From the NCBI GenBank assembly GCA_023381535.1, contig JAMCSN010000240.1, positions 14,206-78,205 of the forward strand: a DNA stretch of 64,000 nucleotides. The letters run 5' to 3'. Made by a program: the position numbers and the translations under genes. Positions within the stretch are counted from its first letter, which is position 1, and every line of letters begins with the position of its first letter. Positions 21,973-30,865 of this stretch are shown here, in pieces. The DNA is from Bacteroidota bacterium. Its GTDB lineage: Bacteria > Bacteroidota > Ignavibacteria > Ignavibacteriales > Melioribacteraceae. The notes under the pieces are model-generated. The model was not told where the DNA came from and made no database searches. It was given only the letters and a program-made list of their open reading frames with translations.

Positions 21973-24858
21973 TTATTTCAGCAGAATCATTTTCTTGGAT
22001 TGAACAAACTTATCCGTTTCAATTCTGTAAAAGTAAACGCCGCTGGAAAGATGAAACTGATTCGAATCGAACTCAACTTTATAATTTCCGGTATTCTGAA
22101 CTTGATTGATCAGAGTTGCAACCTCACGACCAAGCACATCGTACACTTTTAAAGTTACATAACCCGCAACCGGTAATTGATAGCTAATTACCGTGGATGA
22201 ATTGAACGGATTAGGATAATTTTGCGACAAATAATATTGAGCAGGCAACGATGTTTGTTCAGGTATATCTGCGTCAAGTTTTGGAATTTTCACAGTAGTG
22301 TAAAGTCTGTATTCACCGGGCTGTAAATCAATTTGAGCATTAACGTCGGAGACATCAATACTATCGCCGGTAAAAAACTCATACCACTTTCCTGTATTTT
22401 GAAAAGCCGGCGTGATGTTTTGTGCAACGACGTCAAAGTTGCCGAGTATCGTCGCATTCATTGTAGTGTCTGTAATGTGAATACTTTTTGTTGACGCGGA
22501 CGCCGAAATTGTAAAATTGCTGCTGGAAAATGCCGGATAAGCTTTTTTCAATCTGATAAGACCTGCGAAAACGTTAAACAATTTTTTGTGAGTTGAATCT
22601 GCATAGTAATTCCACTTGAAAGGTTTCTCAGATATTCTGCCGCTACTATCAATCGAAACATTATAGCCAACTTCACCACCCATCCAAATCATTTTTGGCC
22701 CTGGAACAGTTAGGAACAAGGTCGCACATAATTTTATTCTGTCTAAAGCAGTAGAAAGATTTTTAATGTTGTAGCTACCATTGGAATTACCATATTGCAA
22801 ATTTTTGAACATCAGTCTTTCTTCATCGTGACTTTCCATGTATCCGACAAGTCCTGGCGAATTCCAGCCTCTGTTTAAGTACGATATCCATGAGAAATCC
22901 CATGTCCCAGGTGGTCCTGAAGGATAGCCCATTGCTGCTTGTTGATAACTGCCATTTAAATTTCCCCACAGCATCATTCCGTAATTTGCTAGTTGAGTCT
23001 CTTCAGTATTGGCGCAAAAATGTTCAAGGATTACATAAGCATTTGGCGAAACATTCCAAATCTTGTCTGCAATTCTTTCAAGTATTGCAATGCGCTTTGC
23101 ATCGTATGCAGAACCGTCGCCCGGTGTATTCGTAAATCCTTTAGAAAAGTCGAAACGGAATCCGTCCATTTTGTATTCAGTCAACCAGTATGATGTAACG
23201 CGATCGACAAAATATTTTGTTGCGGCGCTTTCATGATTGAAATCATACCCCCATGAAAAGGTTGTGTTTGGTGAAACCTGGTTAAACCACGGATTGTTTG
23301 CAGCCGGGCGAGCATTTGTAGTGTCCCAATACATTCGAACCATCGGACTTAAACCGTAAGAATGGTTCAATACAATATCCATAATGACAGCTATGCCGTT
23401 CTGATGGCATGCATCAATGAAAGCTTTCAACTGGTCCTTCGTGCCGTAATATTTATCCGGTGCAAAGTACATCATCGGGTTGTAACCCCAGCTGCTGTTG
23501 CCTTCGAATTCGTTGATAGGCATAAGCTCAATTGCGTTAACGCCGAGCTTCTTAAAGTAACTCAAAGTGTCCTTCAAAGTTGTGTAAGAATGAGTTGTTA
23601 CAAAATCGCGTACAAGCAGTTCGTAAATAACAAGTTTATCCTTGGATGGACGCATAAAATTCTGAATATTCCAATTGTACGGAGTCTGTCCCGTTTGAAG
23701 AACAGAAACTATGCCTTCTGTTTTCCCGGTCGGGTACGGTTTCAAGTTTGGATATGTTGATGATGAAATGTATTGATCGTTCCATGGGTCTAAAATTTTA
23801 TCCGTATAAGGATCCTGCACCCTGATCGTACCGTCAACTAAAAATTGGTACGCATATTCTTGTCCGGCGGTTAGATTTGAAAGAGTAATCCACCAAATAA
23901 CGCTGTCGGGTCTCACTTCGTAACGGTTCATGTAATAGGTTGTATCAACTTTCCAGTCGTTGAAATCTCCGAGAACGTAAACAAAATTTTTGAATGGAGC
24001 GTAAAGAGCGAGCGTAACCTTTGAATGATCGTTTTGATGGTAATTAATTCCGATTTGATTTCCAGCCGGTAACGGCGCGTCTTTAACAGTAGGATTTCTA
24101 AAAATGACGAAGCTTGTTGAATCTTTTAGGTTAGCTGTATCCGCCGCAACAATTTTTACATCGTTCCTTCCACGAGGGTAATCATTTGCTGAATATGTAA
24201 AGTTCAAACTGTTTGTAGTACTTTGAGCTTTCTGAGTTCCGTTCACAAAAAGCGTGATCAATTTTGTTTTAGTACCAACTTCCGATGTGTTCACCAAAAT
24301 CGGAATTGTACCGCCGGGTGAAATAAAAACCGGAGAACGCATTAGATCACCAAAAAAATTACCTACGGCGGGCTTCTGTACAATTATCGAAATACCGGCA
24401 GTGTAAAGTGAGGCAAAAATATCTTTCCCACCAACATCACGTCCCGTTCTACTTCCAGTTGCATCTCTGAAAACAAAAGCTAACTTTAAAATATGTTCAG
24501 AGGAAGGAATAGAACCAAGGTTTTGATGATTATTACCATAATATATTCTTGGTCTCCCAATAACAAGATGATAATGATCCGCACTGTCGCGAGTTAATTT
24601 AATGTCGGGATAAGTTGCTGCCCATGGAGCCATAACATATTTCCAATCAGATCCACTGGTGCTAAGATTAGTAATTACCCCGGTATGAGCATACACATCT
24701 CCAGTAAAGCCCATTAACCCGGCATCACCTTTAGTTGCGTCAAAATAAATTATGATGGAATCGTTTTCAGTAGCAAACATTGGAGAGGTTGTAACGGGAG
24801 ATTGTGCAAACAACGTTGATGTGAAAACAACAAGCAGAAAAGCGAAACGTACTTTCAT
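21973..24858 (-). CDS. Secreted alpha-amylase-family (GH13) enzyme with T9SS sorting domain
   Basis: 961 residues. Signal peptide 1-18 (ending LFAQ). Early beta domains are followed by a CBM48/GlgB-like module (YVLGDFNDWK, about 290) and a GH13 barrel with region I VIMDIVLNHSYG, nucleophile D in DGFRFDF (about 569), acid E in VILEHF (about 608) and third acidic residue in ESHDEER (about 672). The last 85 residues are a T9SS type A sorting domain with YPNPFNSST, so the enzyme is exported by the Por machinery and cell-attached or released. It probably degrades starch-like glucans outside the cell. The next gene upstream encodes a TonB-type outer-membrane protein, which may take up products. Confidence 0.92.
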   Translation of the reverse strand: MKVRFAFLLVVFTSTLFAQSPVTTSPMFATENDSIIIYFDATKGDAGLMGFTGDVYAHTGVITNLSTSGSDWKYVMAPWAATYPDIKLTRDSADHYHLVIGRPRIYYGNNHQNLGSIPSSEHILKLAFVFRDATGSRTGRDVGGKDIFASLYTAGISIIVQKPAVGNFFGDLMRSPVFISPGGTIPILVNTSEVGTKTKLITLFVNGTQKAQSTTNSLNFTYSANDYPRGRNDVKIVAADTANLKDSTSFVIFRNPTVKDAPLPAGNQIGINYHQNDHSKVTLALYAPFKNFVYVLGDFNDWKVDTTYYMNRYEVRPDSVIWWITLSNLTAGQEYAYQFLVDGTIRVQDPYTDKILDPWNDQYISSSTYPNLKPYPTGKTEGIVSVLQTGQTPYNWNIQNFMRPSKDKLVIYELLVRDFVTTHSYTTLKDTLSYFKKLGVNAIELMPINEFEGNSSWGYNPMMYFAPDKYYGTKDQLKAFIDACHQNGIAVIMDIVLNHSYGLSPMVRMYWDTTNARPAANNPWFNQVSPNTTFSWGYDFNHESAATKYFVDRVTSYWLTEYKMDGFRFDFSKGFTNTPGDGSAYDAKRIAILERIADKIWNVSPNAYVILEHFCANTEETQLANYGMMLWGNLNGSYQQAAMGYPSGPPGTWDFSWISYLNRGWNSPGLVGYMESHDEERLMFKNLQYGNSNGSYNIKNLSTALDRIKLCATLFLTVPGPKMIWMGGEVGYNVSIDSSGRISEKPFKWNYYADSTHKKLFNVFAGLIRLKKAYPAFSSSNFTISASASTKSIHITDTTMNATILGNFDVVAQNITPAFQNTGKWYEFFTGDSIDVSDVNAQIDLQPGEYRLYTTVKIPKLDADIPEQTSLPAQYYLSQNYPNPFNSSTVISYQLPVAGYVTLKVYDVLGREVATLINQVQNTGNYKVEFDSNQFHLSSGVYFYRIETDKFVQSKKMILLK

Positions 24859-24931
24859 GATTATCTCAATTGAAAGAATGAAAGAAATAATTGTTCGAAT
24901 TTCGGCTGGAAATTTAGACTTTGCTCAACTG

Positions 24932-27001
24932 CTAATCAAGGAATTCCCACGCCACTCCCAAACGGAGTCCGCGTGATTGCTTTGGGTAATACGGTGAAAT
25001 GAAATAATTGGCATTTAAAAGATTTTCGAAAACGAGATAAACAATGGCGGAATTTTGAATGTGTCCGGCTAAAAAGAAGTCTATCTGGAATGAAGGAGAA
25101 ATTTGTGAGTTTGAAATCAATGAAGCCGTATGTAACAACGGATCGTAAATGTAGTTGGACGTAATGCTCTTTTCGAAATCGATGGATGTATAATCTTGAT
25201 CGCCAACCGTGTAATAATTGATTCCGGCTTTCAACTTCAGATTGCGGTTGAACAGCGTATCAACATAATAAACACCGCCGCTGGAAGTGAACATGGGTAA
25301 TTTATAATCACGCCGGTTCTGATCGTTGAAGTATAAGTTTGTGTTTGTGCTGAGGAGAATTTTCCAGATTCTAAAATCGAGGTTCAGGTTAATCCCTTGC
25401 AACGATAAATCCTTCGTTGAAAAATAAATTGCACGATCCGTTTTTGCAGAATCTTCCTTAACAGCAGCAGAAAGAAGAGAGTTCGATGCCGCTTGATTGA
25501 AAAATCCAAACCAGGCATTTATAAATTTGGTTTGGTATGACGCACGAAGTTCAAACGATGTGATTTTTTGTTTGTCAAGAGTAATACCGGGAAGAACAAA
25601 TTGTTCTTCAAAAATACTGCGGGGTTTTTCATACGAAGAAAATGCGCCGAACAATTTGATTGAATTGTCTAAAGCAAACGTGGCTGACGCCCCGGCTCCG
25701 AAATAATTATTACCTGCTGATCTCAAGTACTTTGCAAAGACTGACGGCATGAATGACTTATCAAAAATATTCAGTCCAGCTATGCCGGCTATCGATGCGT
25801 AGTTCTTACTGAAATCATTAGGTAAAAGTGGTGATGAATAATTCACCCGTTCAACGTTGGCAATTGAAGTAAGGTTGAAGAGATCACTTCTAAAATCTTG
25901 ACGAAGATTAGCGCCTAAAACTTTACTTTCATTGTTATCGATAATTACCTCGGCATTGCTTTGTGGATTTGTGTAATCCTCGTTCTGTCTGAACTCGGTA
26001 AGGTTTGTTTGATAATAAATACTCAAATCCGTGAATGAGTTGTTCAGAAAATTCCCAAGCAGACTCAAACTAAAATCATGTCCAGAAACTTTCTGATATC
26101 GATTCTGATAACTTACCGGTGCAAGGTAACGGTCATATAACACGCTGTTAACGTTGGAATTCGGATATTGATTTTTAATCATGTTGACATCGACGCCGCC
26201 GTTGAGATGCGGAACGCTTTTGAAGTATCTGTAATTTGCAACAATGTTCACTGACTTTGATAACAAATAATCTGCTCTAACAGTTGCCATCCAGTTGCTT
26301 AAGTCAGTGTTTGCAAATCCGCCGTTTGTACTTTGGTTTGTAATTTCAAAATAAGTGTTGAGTTTGTGGAACGGCATAATGCTGAAAGTGCCGTCTAGAA
26401 GTCCTTCGGTATTCGGCGCTTGATAAAACTTAATTCTAGAATAAGGCTTGTTAATATTGGGTATCCTTGGTATTAGGTTTACCGACGCAGAGCTGTTCTG
26501 ACTTCCGAAAAGGAATCCTAATGGCAGAGGAACAATCTCTAAAGAACCGATACTTTCCGATTGAAACAAATTGAGATCAAATGAATTTGTAAGCCGATTG
26601 TTAAAAGAAACGCCGTTAGAAAGAAAAGCTACATTTCCAAATCCTTGTCCGTAAATAAGTACTTCGTTGGGTTGACCGATTGTGCCGAGATCTCTCAAGA
26701 ATCCAAACGGAAAATTTTTGAACCAATCGCCGGCATAACGGTAGTCCAGTTCATCCAGGTTATTCCTTGTGTAAACTGTGCTCGCAGAATTTTCTATCAT
26801 TAATTTTTGAAAGTGTATCGGCTGCAATAATTCTTTTTTCGATTTCGCAGAAACAGAATCACGCGATGTCTTGATGATGCTTTTGGAAGTATCCGCCGAT
26901 TGATTTGCCGTAACCTGGTGTATGAAAAAATTCTCTGCAGATAAATTAACTTGGAGAGAAAAAATTAAAAGAATTGATATGAAGAAGGAAAATTTTTTCA
27001 C
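24932..27001 (-). CDS. TonB-dependent receptor-like outer-membrane protein
   Basis: 689 residues. Signal peptide 1-22, then a linker and a plug-like domain (about 70-180: VLIYGQGFGNVAFLSNGVSF and EIVPLPLGF) and a long beta-barrel of alternating strands ending in a terminal aromatic strand (LRLGVAWEFLD). No carboxypeptidase-like repeat is present before the plug. The TonB box cannot be seen clearly. The amylase gene follows after 73 bp on the same strand, suggesting that this barrel imports glucan products, but a general substrate cannot be read. It is divergent from the HU gene. Confidence 0.75.
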   Translation of the reverse strand: MKKFSFFISILLIFSLQVNLSAENFFIHQVTANQSADTSKSIIKTSRDSVSAKSKKELLQPIHFQKLMIENSASTVYTRNNLDELDYRYAGDWFKNFPFGFLRDLGTIGQPNEVLIYGQGFGNVAFLSNGVSFNNRLTNSFDLNLFQSESIGSLEIVPLPLGFLFGSQNSSASVNLIPRIPNINKPYSRIKFYQAPNTEGLLDGTFSIMPFHKLNTYFEITNQSTNGGFANTDLSNWMATVRADYLLSKSVNIVANYRYFKSVPHLNGGVDVNMIKNQYPNSNVNSVLYDRYLAPVSYQNRYQKVSGHDFSLSLLGNFLNNSFTDLSIYYQTNLTEFRQNEDYTNPQSNAEVIIDNNESKVLGANLRQDFRSDLFNLTSIANVERVNYSSPLLPNDFSKNYASIAGIAGLNIFDKSFMPSVFAKYLRSAGNNYFGAGASATFALDNSIKLFGAFSSYEKPRSIFEEQFVLPGITLDKQKITSFELRASYQTKFINAWFGFFNQAASNSLLSAAVKEDSAKTDRAIYFSTKDLSLQGINLNLDFRIWKILLSTNTNLYFNDQNRRDYKLPMFTSSGGVYYVDTLFNRNLKLKAGINYYTVGDQDYTSIDFEKSITSNYIYDPLLHTASLISNSQISPSFQIDFFLAGHIQNSAIVYLVFENLLNANYFISPYYPKQSRGLRLGVAWEFLD

Positions 27002-27142
27002 GGCAGCATAAAAAGTTTATTGCAAAATAGTTTTAAAATGTCATCTTTCAAAAATAAGTACCCAAGTTTTACCCCTAAATTTATTGATTCATCGAGGGGT
27101 CCCAATATAAATCAAAATGTTGATTAAGAAGACAAAAACTGT

Positions 27143-27173
27143 TTGTTTTCAATTAAAAAAATACTAAATTTCA
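27143..27173 (+). promoter_or_regulatory. Bacteroidota-type promoter of the HU gene
   Basis: TTTG (27143-27146), 19-nt spacer, TAAATTTC (27166-27173): one mismatch to TAnnTTTG and the same spacing as the promoter at 5564. It predicts a start near 27180 and a 5' leader of about 30 nt. Confidence 0.5.
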
Positions 27174-27209
27174 ATTGAATTTTAACTCACAAAACGAAGG
27201 GGTAACACA

Positions 27210-27494
27210 ATGCCGATGACAAAGAGTCAAGTAATGACCTATATGGCAAAGAAATCCGGTCTAAGCAAAAAGGCTACCGGAGAATTTATTCAGGAATTAG
27301 TCGTACTCGCTTACAAAGAGGCCAAGAAAGGATTTGTCATTCCAGGTCTTGGAAAACTGGTTCTTGTTGACAGAAAAGCAAGAATGGGAAGAAACCCGAA
27401 AACCGGCGAGACGATTCAGATCCCGGCAAAGAAAGTTGTTAAGTTCAGAATAGCAAAACAAGCCAAAGACGCGATACTTATCTACAAGAAATAA
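27210..27494 (+). CDS. HU-family DNA-binding protein
   Basis: 94 residues. The HU/IHF fold is visible: N-terminal helices (SQVMTYMAKKSGLSKKATGE), the strand FVIPGLGKLVL and the arm KARMGRNPKTGETIQI, with the GRNP tip that intercalates into DNA, then KVVKFRIAKQAKDAI. It is a nucleoid protein that bends DNA and acts as a homodimer. A ribosome binding site AAGGGG precedes the ATG and a strong terminator follows, so it is a stand-alone, probably highly expressed gene. Confidence 0.92.
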   Translation: MPMTKSQVMTYMAKKSGLSKKATGEFIQELVVLAYKEAKKGFVIPGLGKLVLVDRKARMGRNPKTGETIQIPAKKVVKFRIAKQAKDAILIYKK

Positions 27495-27505
27495 TTATAG
27501 AAATA

Positions 27506-27534
27506 AAAAAGCCCCGCTAACCCGGGGCTTTTTG
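27506..27534. terminator. Terminator after HU
   Basis: GCCCCG (27511-27516) pairs with CGGGGC (27523-27528), loop CTAACC, A-run before and T-run after, so it works on both strands. The convergent minus-strand gene ends at 27536. Confidence 0.9.
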
Positions 27535-27535
27535 T

Positions 27536-28024
27536 TCAATTTTTCTTCTCCCTTTTCATTTTTTCCAGCAGATCGTCATACAACGTCTGTGGTATGTTCT
27601 TGAGAATTAATTTCAGCAGATTTTTGTAGCCCGCAGAGTGTGTGTAGATCCCAATTGTTTCGTCAGAAACCGAATCATGTAAATAGATTGCTCTCGAAGG
27701 GTAACCGCTGAAAATCCCGCCGCTAATTTTATCAATGTTGATAAGTCTGATCTCCACACTTTTTTTTCTTAGAAAAAAATTCGAGCAGATCATCTTTTCA
27801 TTATCGGCAGAAATCTTAAATGGAAATAACTTATACGTTTTAGCGTAGTATTTATTAAGCGAAATGATGATGGCAAGATTTATCAGTACAAAAAAAATGG
27901 CATACCAATGCTGCGGCAGTTGCACAACGGATTCTATCAAGTAGATCAAAAGAAAAAAAGTTATTGGAATATTTCCGTATCGATAAAGTATCTTTGCAAA
28001 GAGATTGTATCCGTAAATTGTCAT
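27536..28024 (-). CDS. Membrane protein with PH-like C-terminal domain
   Basis: 162 residues. Two membrane helices (about 18-35 and 40-58) precede a beta-rich soluble part (70-135: FKISADNEKMICSNFF, SVEIRLINIDKISGG) like the bacterial PH domains of membrane-stress proteins, and a charged helical tail. No close family is recognised. It is divergent from the flavoprotein gene at 28073, with 48 bp between starts. Confidence 0.6.
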   Translation of the reverse strand: MTIYGYNLFAKILYRYGNIPITFFLLIYLIESVVQLPQHWYAIFFVLINLAIIISLNKYYAKTYKLFPFKISADNEKMICSNFFLRKKSVEIRLINIDKISGGIFSGYPSRAIYLHDSVSDETIGIYTHSAGYKNLLKLILKNIPQTLYDDLLEKMKREKKN

Positions 28025-28072
28025 TTTAACCGGTTATGTTGTTTTAAAATTACAAAAAGAATTGAAAAATAT

Positions 28073-29053
28073 ATGTATGATCTACTTGTAATAGGAGCCG
28101 GTCCGGCCGGAATAAGCATGGCTGCCGAAGCCTGCCATGCCGGAATCGATCCGTCAAAAATTTTATTAGTTGAAAAAGCGGAAGAACATTCCTTCTCGAT
28201 CAAGAAATATTATCCCGATTCGAAAATTGTTGCTGCTAACTACAAAGGATTTGAAGCCAAATGTACCGGGGTAATGTGCATTCCGGATTTAACCAAGCAC
28301 GAAACGATTTCCTATTTGGACAAAGCTATTATTGAGAATAATCTCACCGTGCATTACGGGGAAGCTGTATGGAAGCTTCATCAGAACGAAGACAAAACAT
28401 TTGTCGTTTATACCGACAAGGGAACTTACGAATCTAAAATCGTGACTATCGCAATAGGAATTCTCGGCAAACCGAATAAGCCGGGGTATAAAATTCCGAC
28501 AACGCTTAGAGACAAAGCTTTGTTCGATATTACCTCGGCGGAAATCAAAAACGCAAACGTTCTTGTAGTCGGCGGCGGCGATTCGGCTTCAGAGTATTGT
28601 CAATATTTAGTGCAGAACAGAAATGCCGTAACGCTGAGTTACCGCAAAAAAGATTTTTCTAGAATGAATGAAATTAACCGGGAGAGTTTGTTTGAACTCG
28701 AGCGCGAAAGCAAAGTAAAGATTCTGCGCGAATCCGAAATTGTTTCTTTGGAAAACAAAGATGGTAAACCGCTGGTTAAATTTTTAGAAAATAAATTTCC
28801 GGAAATGAATTTCGATTTTGTGGTATATGCTTTGGGCGGATCGACCCCGAATAATTTTTTGAAGATGATCGGTATTGAGTTCGATGGCAAGGAGCCAATA
28901 CTGAAAGAACATTACGAAACATCCGTTCAAGGGATGTTTTTGTTGGGCGATCTTACTGCCGGAACAAAAGGCGGTTCGATCATCTGGGCATTTAATTCCG
29001 CCAACTTTGCAATGAAGAAAATCTGCAAAGACTATTTGCAATGTGAAATCTAA
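28073..29053 (+). CDS. FAD/NAD(P)-dependent oxidoreductase, thioredoxin-reductase-like without CxxC
   Basis: 326 residues from the ATG at 28073, chosen because MYDLLVIGAGPAG is the normal beginning; the open frame extends further upstream without coding sense. FAD site GAGPAG (residues 8-13) and NAD(P) site VVGGGDSASE in the middle. No redox CxxC follows before the second dinucleotide motif, which separates it from thioredoxin reductase and points to YpdA-like or ferredoxin-NADP-reductase-like flavoproteins. Conserved C-terminal GDLTAG FAD segment present. The next gene, serA, starts 17 bp later, so they may form an operon. Confidence 0.8.
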   Translation: MYDLLVIGAGPAGISMAAEACHAGIDPSKILLVEKAEEHSFSIKKYYPDSKIVAANYKGFEAKCTGVMCIPDLTKHETISYLDKAIIENNLTVHYGEAVWKLHQNEDKTFVVYTDKGTYESKIVTIAIGILGKPNKPGYKIPTTLRDKALFDITSAEIKNANVLVVGGGDSASEYCQYLVQNRNAVTLSYRKKDFSRMNEINRESLFELERESKVKILRESEIVSLENKDGKPLVKFLENKFPEMNFDFVVYALGGSTPNNFLKMIGIEFDGKEPILKEHYETSVQGMFLLGDLTAGTKGGSIIWAFNSANFAMKKICKDYLQCEI

Positions 29054-29070
29054 AACTATCCTTTGTGAAA

Positions 29071-30315
29071 ATGGGAAATCAAAATAAAACTTATTCGTTG
29101 TCGAAAGAAAAAATAAAAGTCCTTTTGCTGGAGGGACCTCATGAAAATGCATTGAATCATTTTCGTGCTAACGATTACACGAATGTTGAATACGTCAAAG
29201 GCTCTCCGGAGAAAGAAGAACTGAAAAAGATAATCCGGGATGTACATCTCATCGGAATCAGATCCCGTACGCATCTGACCGAAGACGTTCTTGCTCACGC
29301 AAAAAAACTTATTGCGATTGGATGTTACAGCATCGGTACAAACCAAGTTGATTTGCAAGCGGCAAAATTAAATGGAATACCAGTCTTCAACGCGCCATTC
29401 TCCAACACACGGTCGGTAGCGGAACTTGTGGTCAGCGAGGCGATATTATTGATCAGGGGAATTCCCGAGAAAAATCATTTGGCTCACCTCGGCAAATGGC
29501 AGAAGGACGCATCCAATTCGTTCGAAGCAAGAGGAAAAAATATCGGCATAATCGGTTACGGGCATATAGGCTCTCAAGTTTCGATTCTTGCCGAGAGTCT
29601 CGGAATGAATGTTTACTATTATGACATCGTTAAGAAATTAAATCTCGGCAATGCAAAATCATGCGACAGTTTGGAAGAACTGCTTCGGGTTTCGGATATT
29701 GTAACGCTTCATGTTCCCGAAACAGAATTAACGAAGAATATGATTTCAGCCAATCAGCTGAAACTTATGAAGAAGGGTTCATACTTGATTAATTATTCGC
29801 GGGGCAGTGTAGTTGATCTGGATGATTTGGCTTCGGCGCTGGAAGAGAAACACATTTTCGGTGCGGCGATCGATGTTTATCCCGAAGAACCGTCATCCAA
29901 CAAAGAACCGTTCAAAAACGTTCTGCAGAAATTTCCGAATGTAATTTTAACTCCGCACATCGGCGGCAGTACTTTGGAAGCTCAAGCCAACATTGCAGTG
30001 GAAGTTTCCGAGAAGCTCGTGAATTACTGCGATATAGGTTCTACAATTGGCGCGACGAACTTTGTAGAAATATCTTTAACTCCGAATCTTGATAAGCAGC
30101 GGTACATGCACATTCACAAAAATCAGCCGGGAGTGATGAATAAAATCGCGAAGGTTTTTACGTCGCGAAAATTGAACATTGCCGCCGAGTATTTGCAGAC
30201 CGATCCGTTTATCGGCTATGTGATAATTGATATTGACGGTAAAGAAGATTCAAAAGAAATTTTGAGCGAGTTGAAATCGATTCCGGGAACAATCAAAGCG
30301 CGGGTATTGATTTAA
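29071..30315 (+). CDS. serA: D-3-phosphoglycerate dehydrogenase with ACT domain
   Basis: About 414 residues, close to the E. coli type. It carries the NAD-binding GYGHIGSQVS motif, the substrate region SNTRSVAELVVSEAI, and catalytic Arg/Glu/His in the order R (SRGSVVDL), E (PEEPSS) and H (TPHIGGST). The C-terminal 80 residues form an ACT domain (HKNQPGVMNKIAKVF) for serine feedback. It catalyses the first step of serine synthesis from 3-phosphoglycerate. GTG at 29065 in the same frame is an alternative start. Confidence 0.95.
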   Translation: MGNQNKTYSLSKEKIKVLLLEGPHENALNHFRANDYTNVEYVKGSPEKEELKKIIRDVHLIGIRSRTHLTEDVLAHAKKLIAIGCYSIGTNQVDLQAAKLNGIPVFNAPFSNTRSVAELVVSEAILLIRGIPEKNHLAHLGKWQKDASNSFEARGKNIGIIGYGHIGSQVSILAESLGMNVYYYDIVKKLNLGNAKSCDSLEELLRVSDIVTLHVPETELTKNMISANQLKLMKKGSYLINYSRGSVVDLDDLASALEEKHIFGAAIDVYPEEPSSNKEPFKNVLQKFPNVILTPHIGGSTLEAQANIAVEVSEKLVNYCDIGSTIGATNFVEISLTPNLDKQRYMHIHKNQPGVMNKIAKVFTSRKLNIAAEYLQTDPFIGYVIIDIDGKEDSKEILSELKSIPGTIKARVLI

Positions 30316-30356
30316 GTATTTTGAAAATCGAAAATCGCAATTCATTCCGCAATTAT

Positions 30357-30821
30357 TTATGAACCCATTCTTACTATCTCTTCGAACTCATCTTTGGTGA
30401 CGGGCATCACCGACAAACGACTGCCGCGCTGAATCAGTTTTATCTTCTGCAATTTCTTGTTTGCTTTTATTGCATCAAGCGTTACCGGTTCGGAAAATTT
30501 CGAAATAAATTTCACATCAAACATAAACCAAGCCGGATTTTCTTTTTTGCTTTTGGGGTCATAATGAACGTTGGAAGGATCGAACGCGGTGAAATCCGGA
30601 TAACCTTCTTTCACAATCTCACAAATTCCAACGGCAGCCGGCGGCTCGGCATTGCTGTGATAAAAAATTACTTTGTCGCCAATCTTCATTTCGTCACGAA
30701 TGTAATTCCGGGCTTGATAATTTCTAACCCCGTCCCAATGAGTAGTTTTGTTTTTCGCCTTTGCGAGATCGTCAATTGAAAAAACTCCCGGCTCGGATTT
30801 TATTAGCCAGTATTTTGTCAT
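30357..30821 (-). CDS. EVE-domain protein
   Basis: 154 residues, the whole length one EVE (PUA-like) domain: YWLIKSEPGVFSIDDL, WDGVRNYQARNYIRD, GDKVIFYHSNAEPPA and GICEIV. Members bind modified nucleotides such as methylated bases in nucleic acids; the bacterial stand-alone forms are widespread and of unclear role. It lies downstream of uvrA's region on the same strand, 45 bp after the uvrA stop side, but has its own start with AAGGAAG nearby. Function here: probable reader of modified bases, inferred from the family. Confidence 0.9.
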   Translation of the reverse strand: MTKYWLIKSEPGVFSIDDLAKAKNKTTHWDGVRNYQARNYIRDEMKIGDKVIFYHSNAEPPAAVGICEIVKEGYPDFTAFDPSNVHYDPKSKKENPAWFMFDVKFISKFSEPVTLDAIKANKKLQKIKLIQRGSRLSVMPVTKDEFEEIVRMGS

Positions 30822-30865
30822 GTTTCTTCCTTTCGGAAATGGAATGCAGATTTTGTGATTAACGT

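Noticed and set aside
27908..28072. N-terminal extension of the flavoprotein to 27908
   Set aside because: It is antisense to the start of the membrane-protein gene, lacks family similarity, and the FAD motif begins normally at 28073.
28073..29053. Thioredoxin reductase
   Set aside because: No CxxC redox pair between the FAD and NAD(P) motifs.
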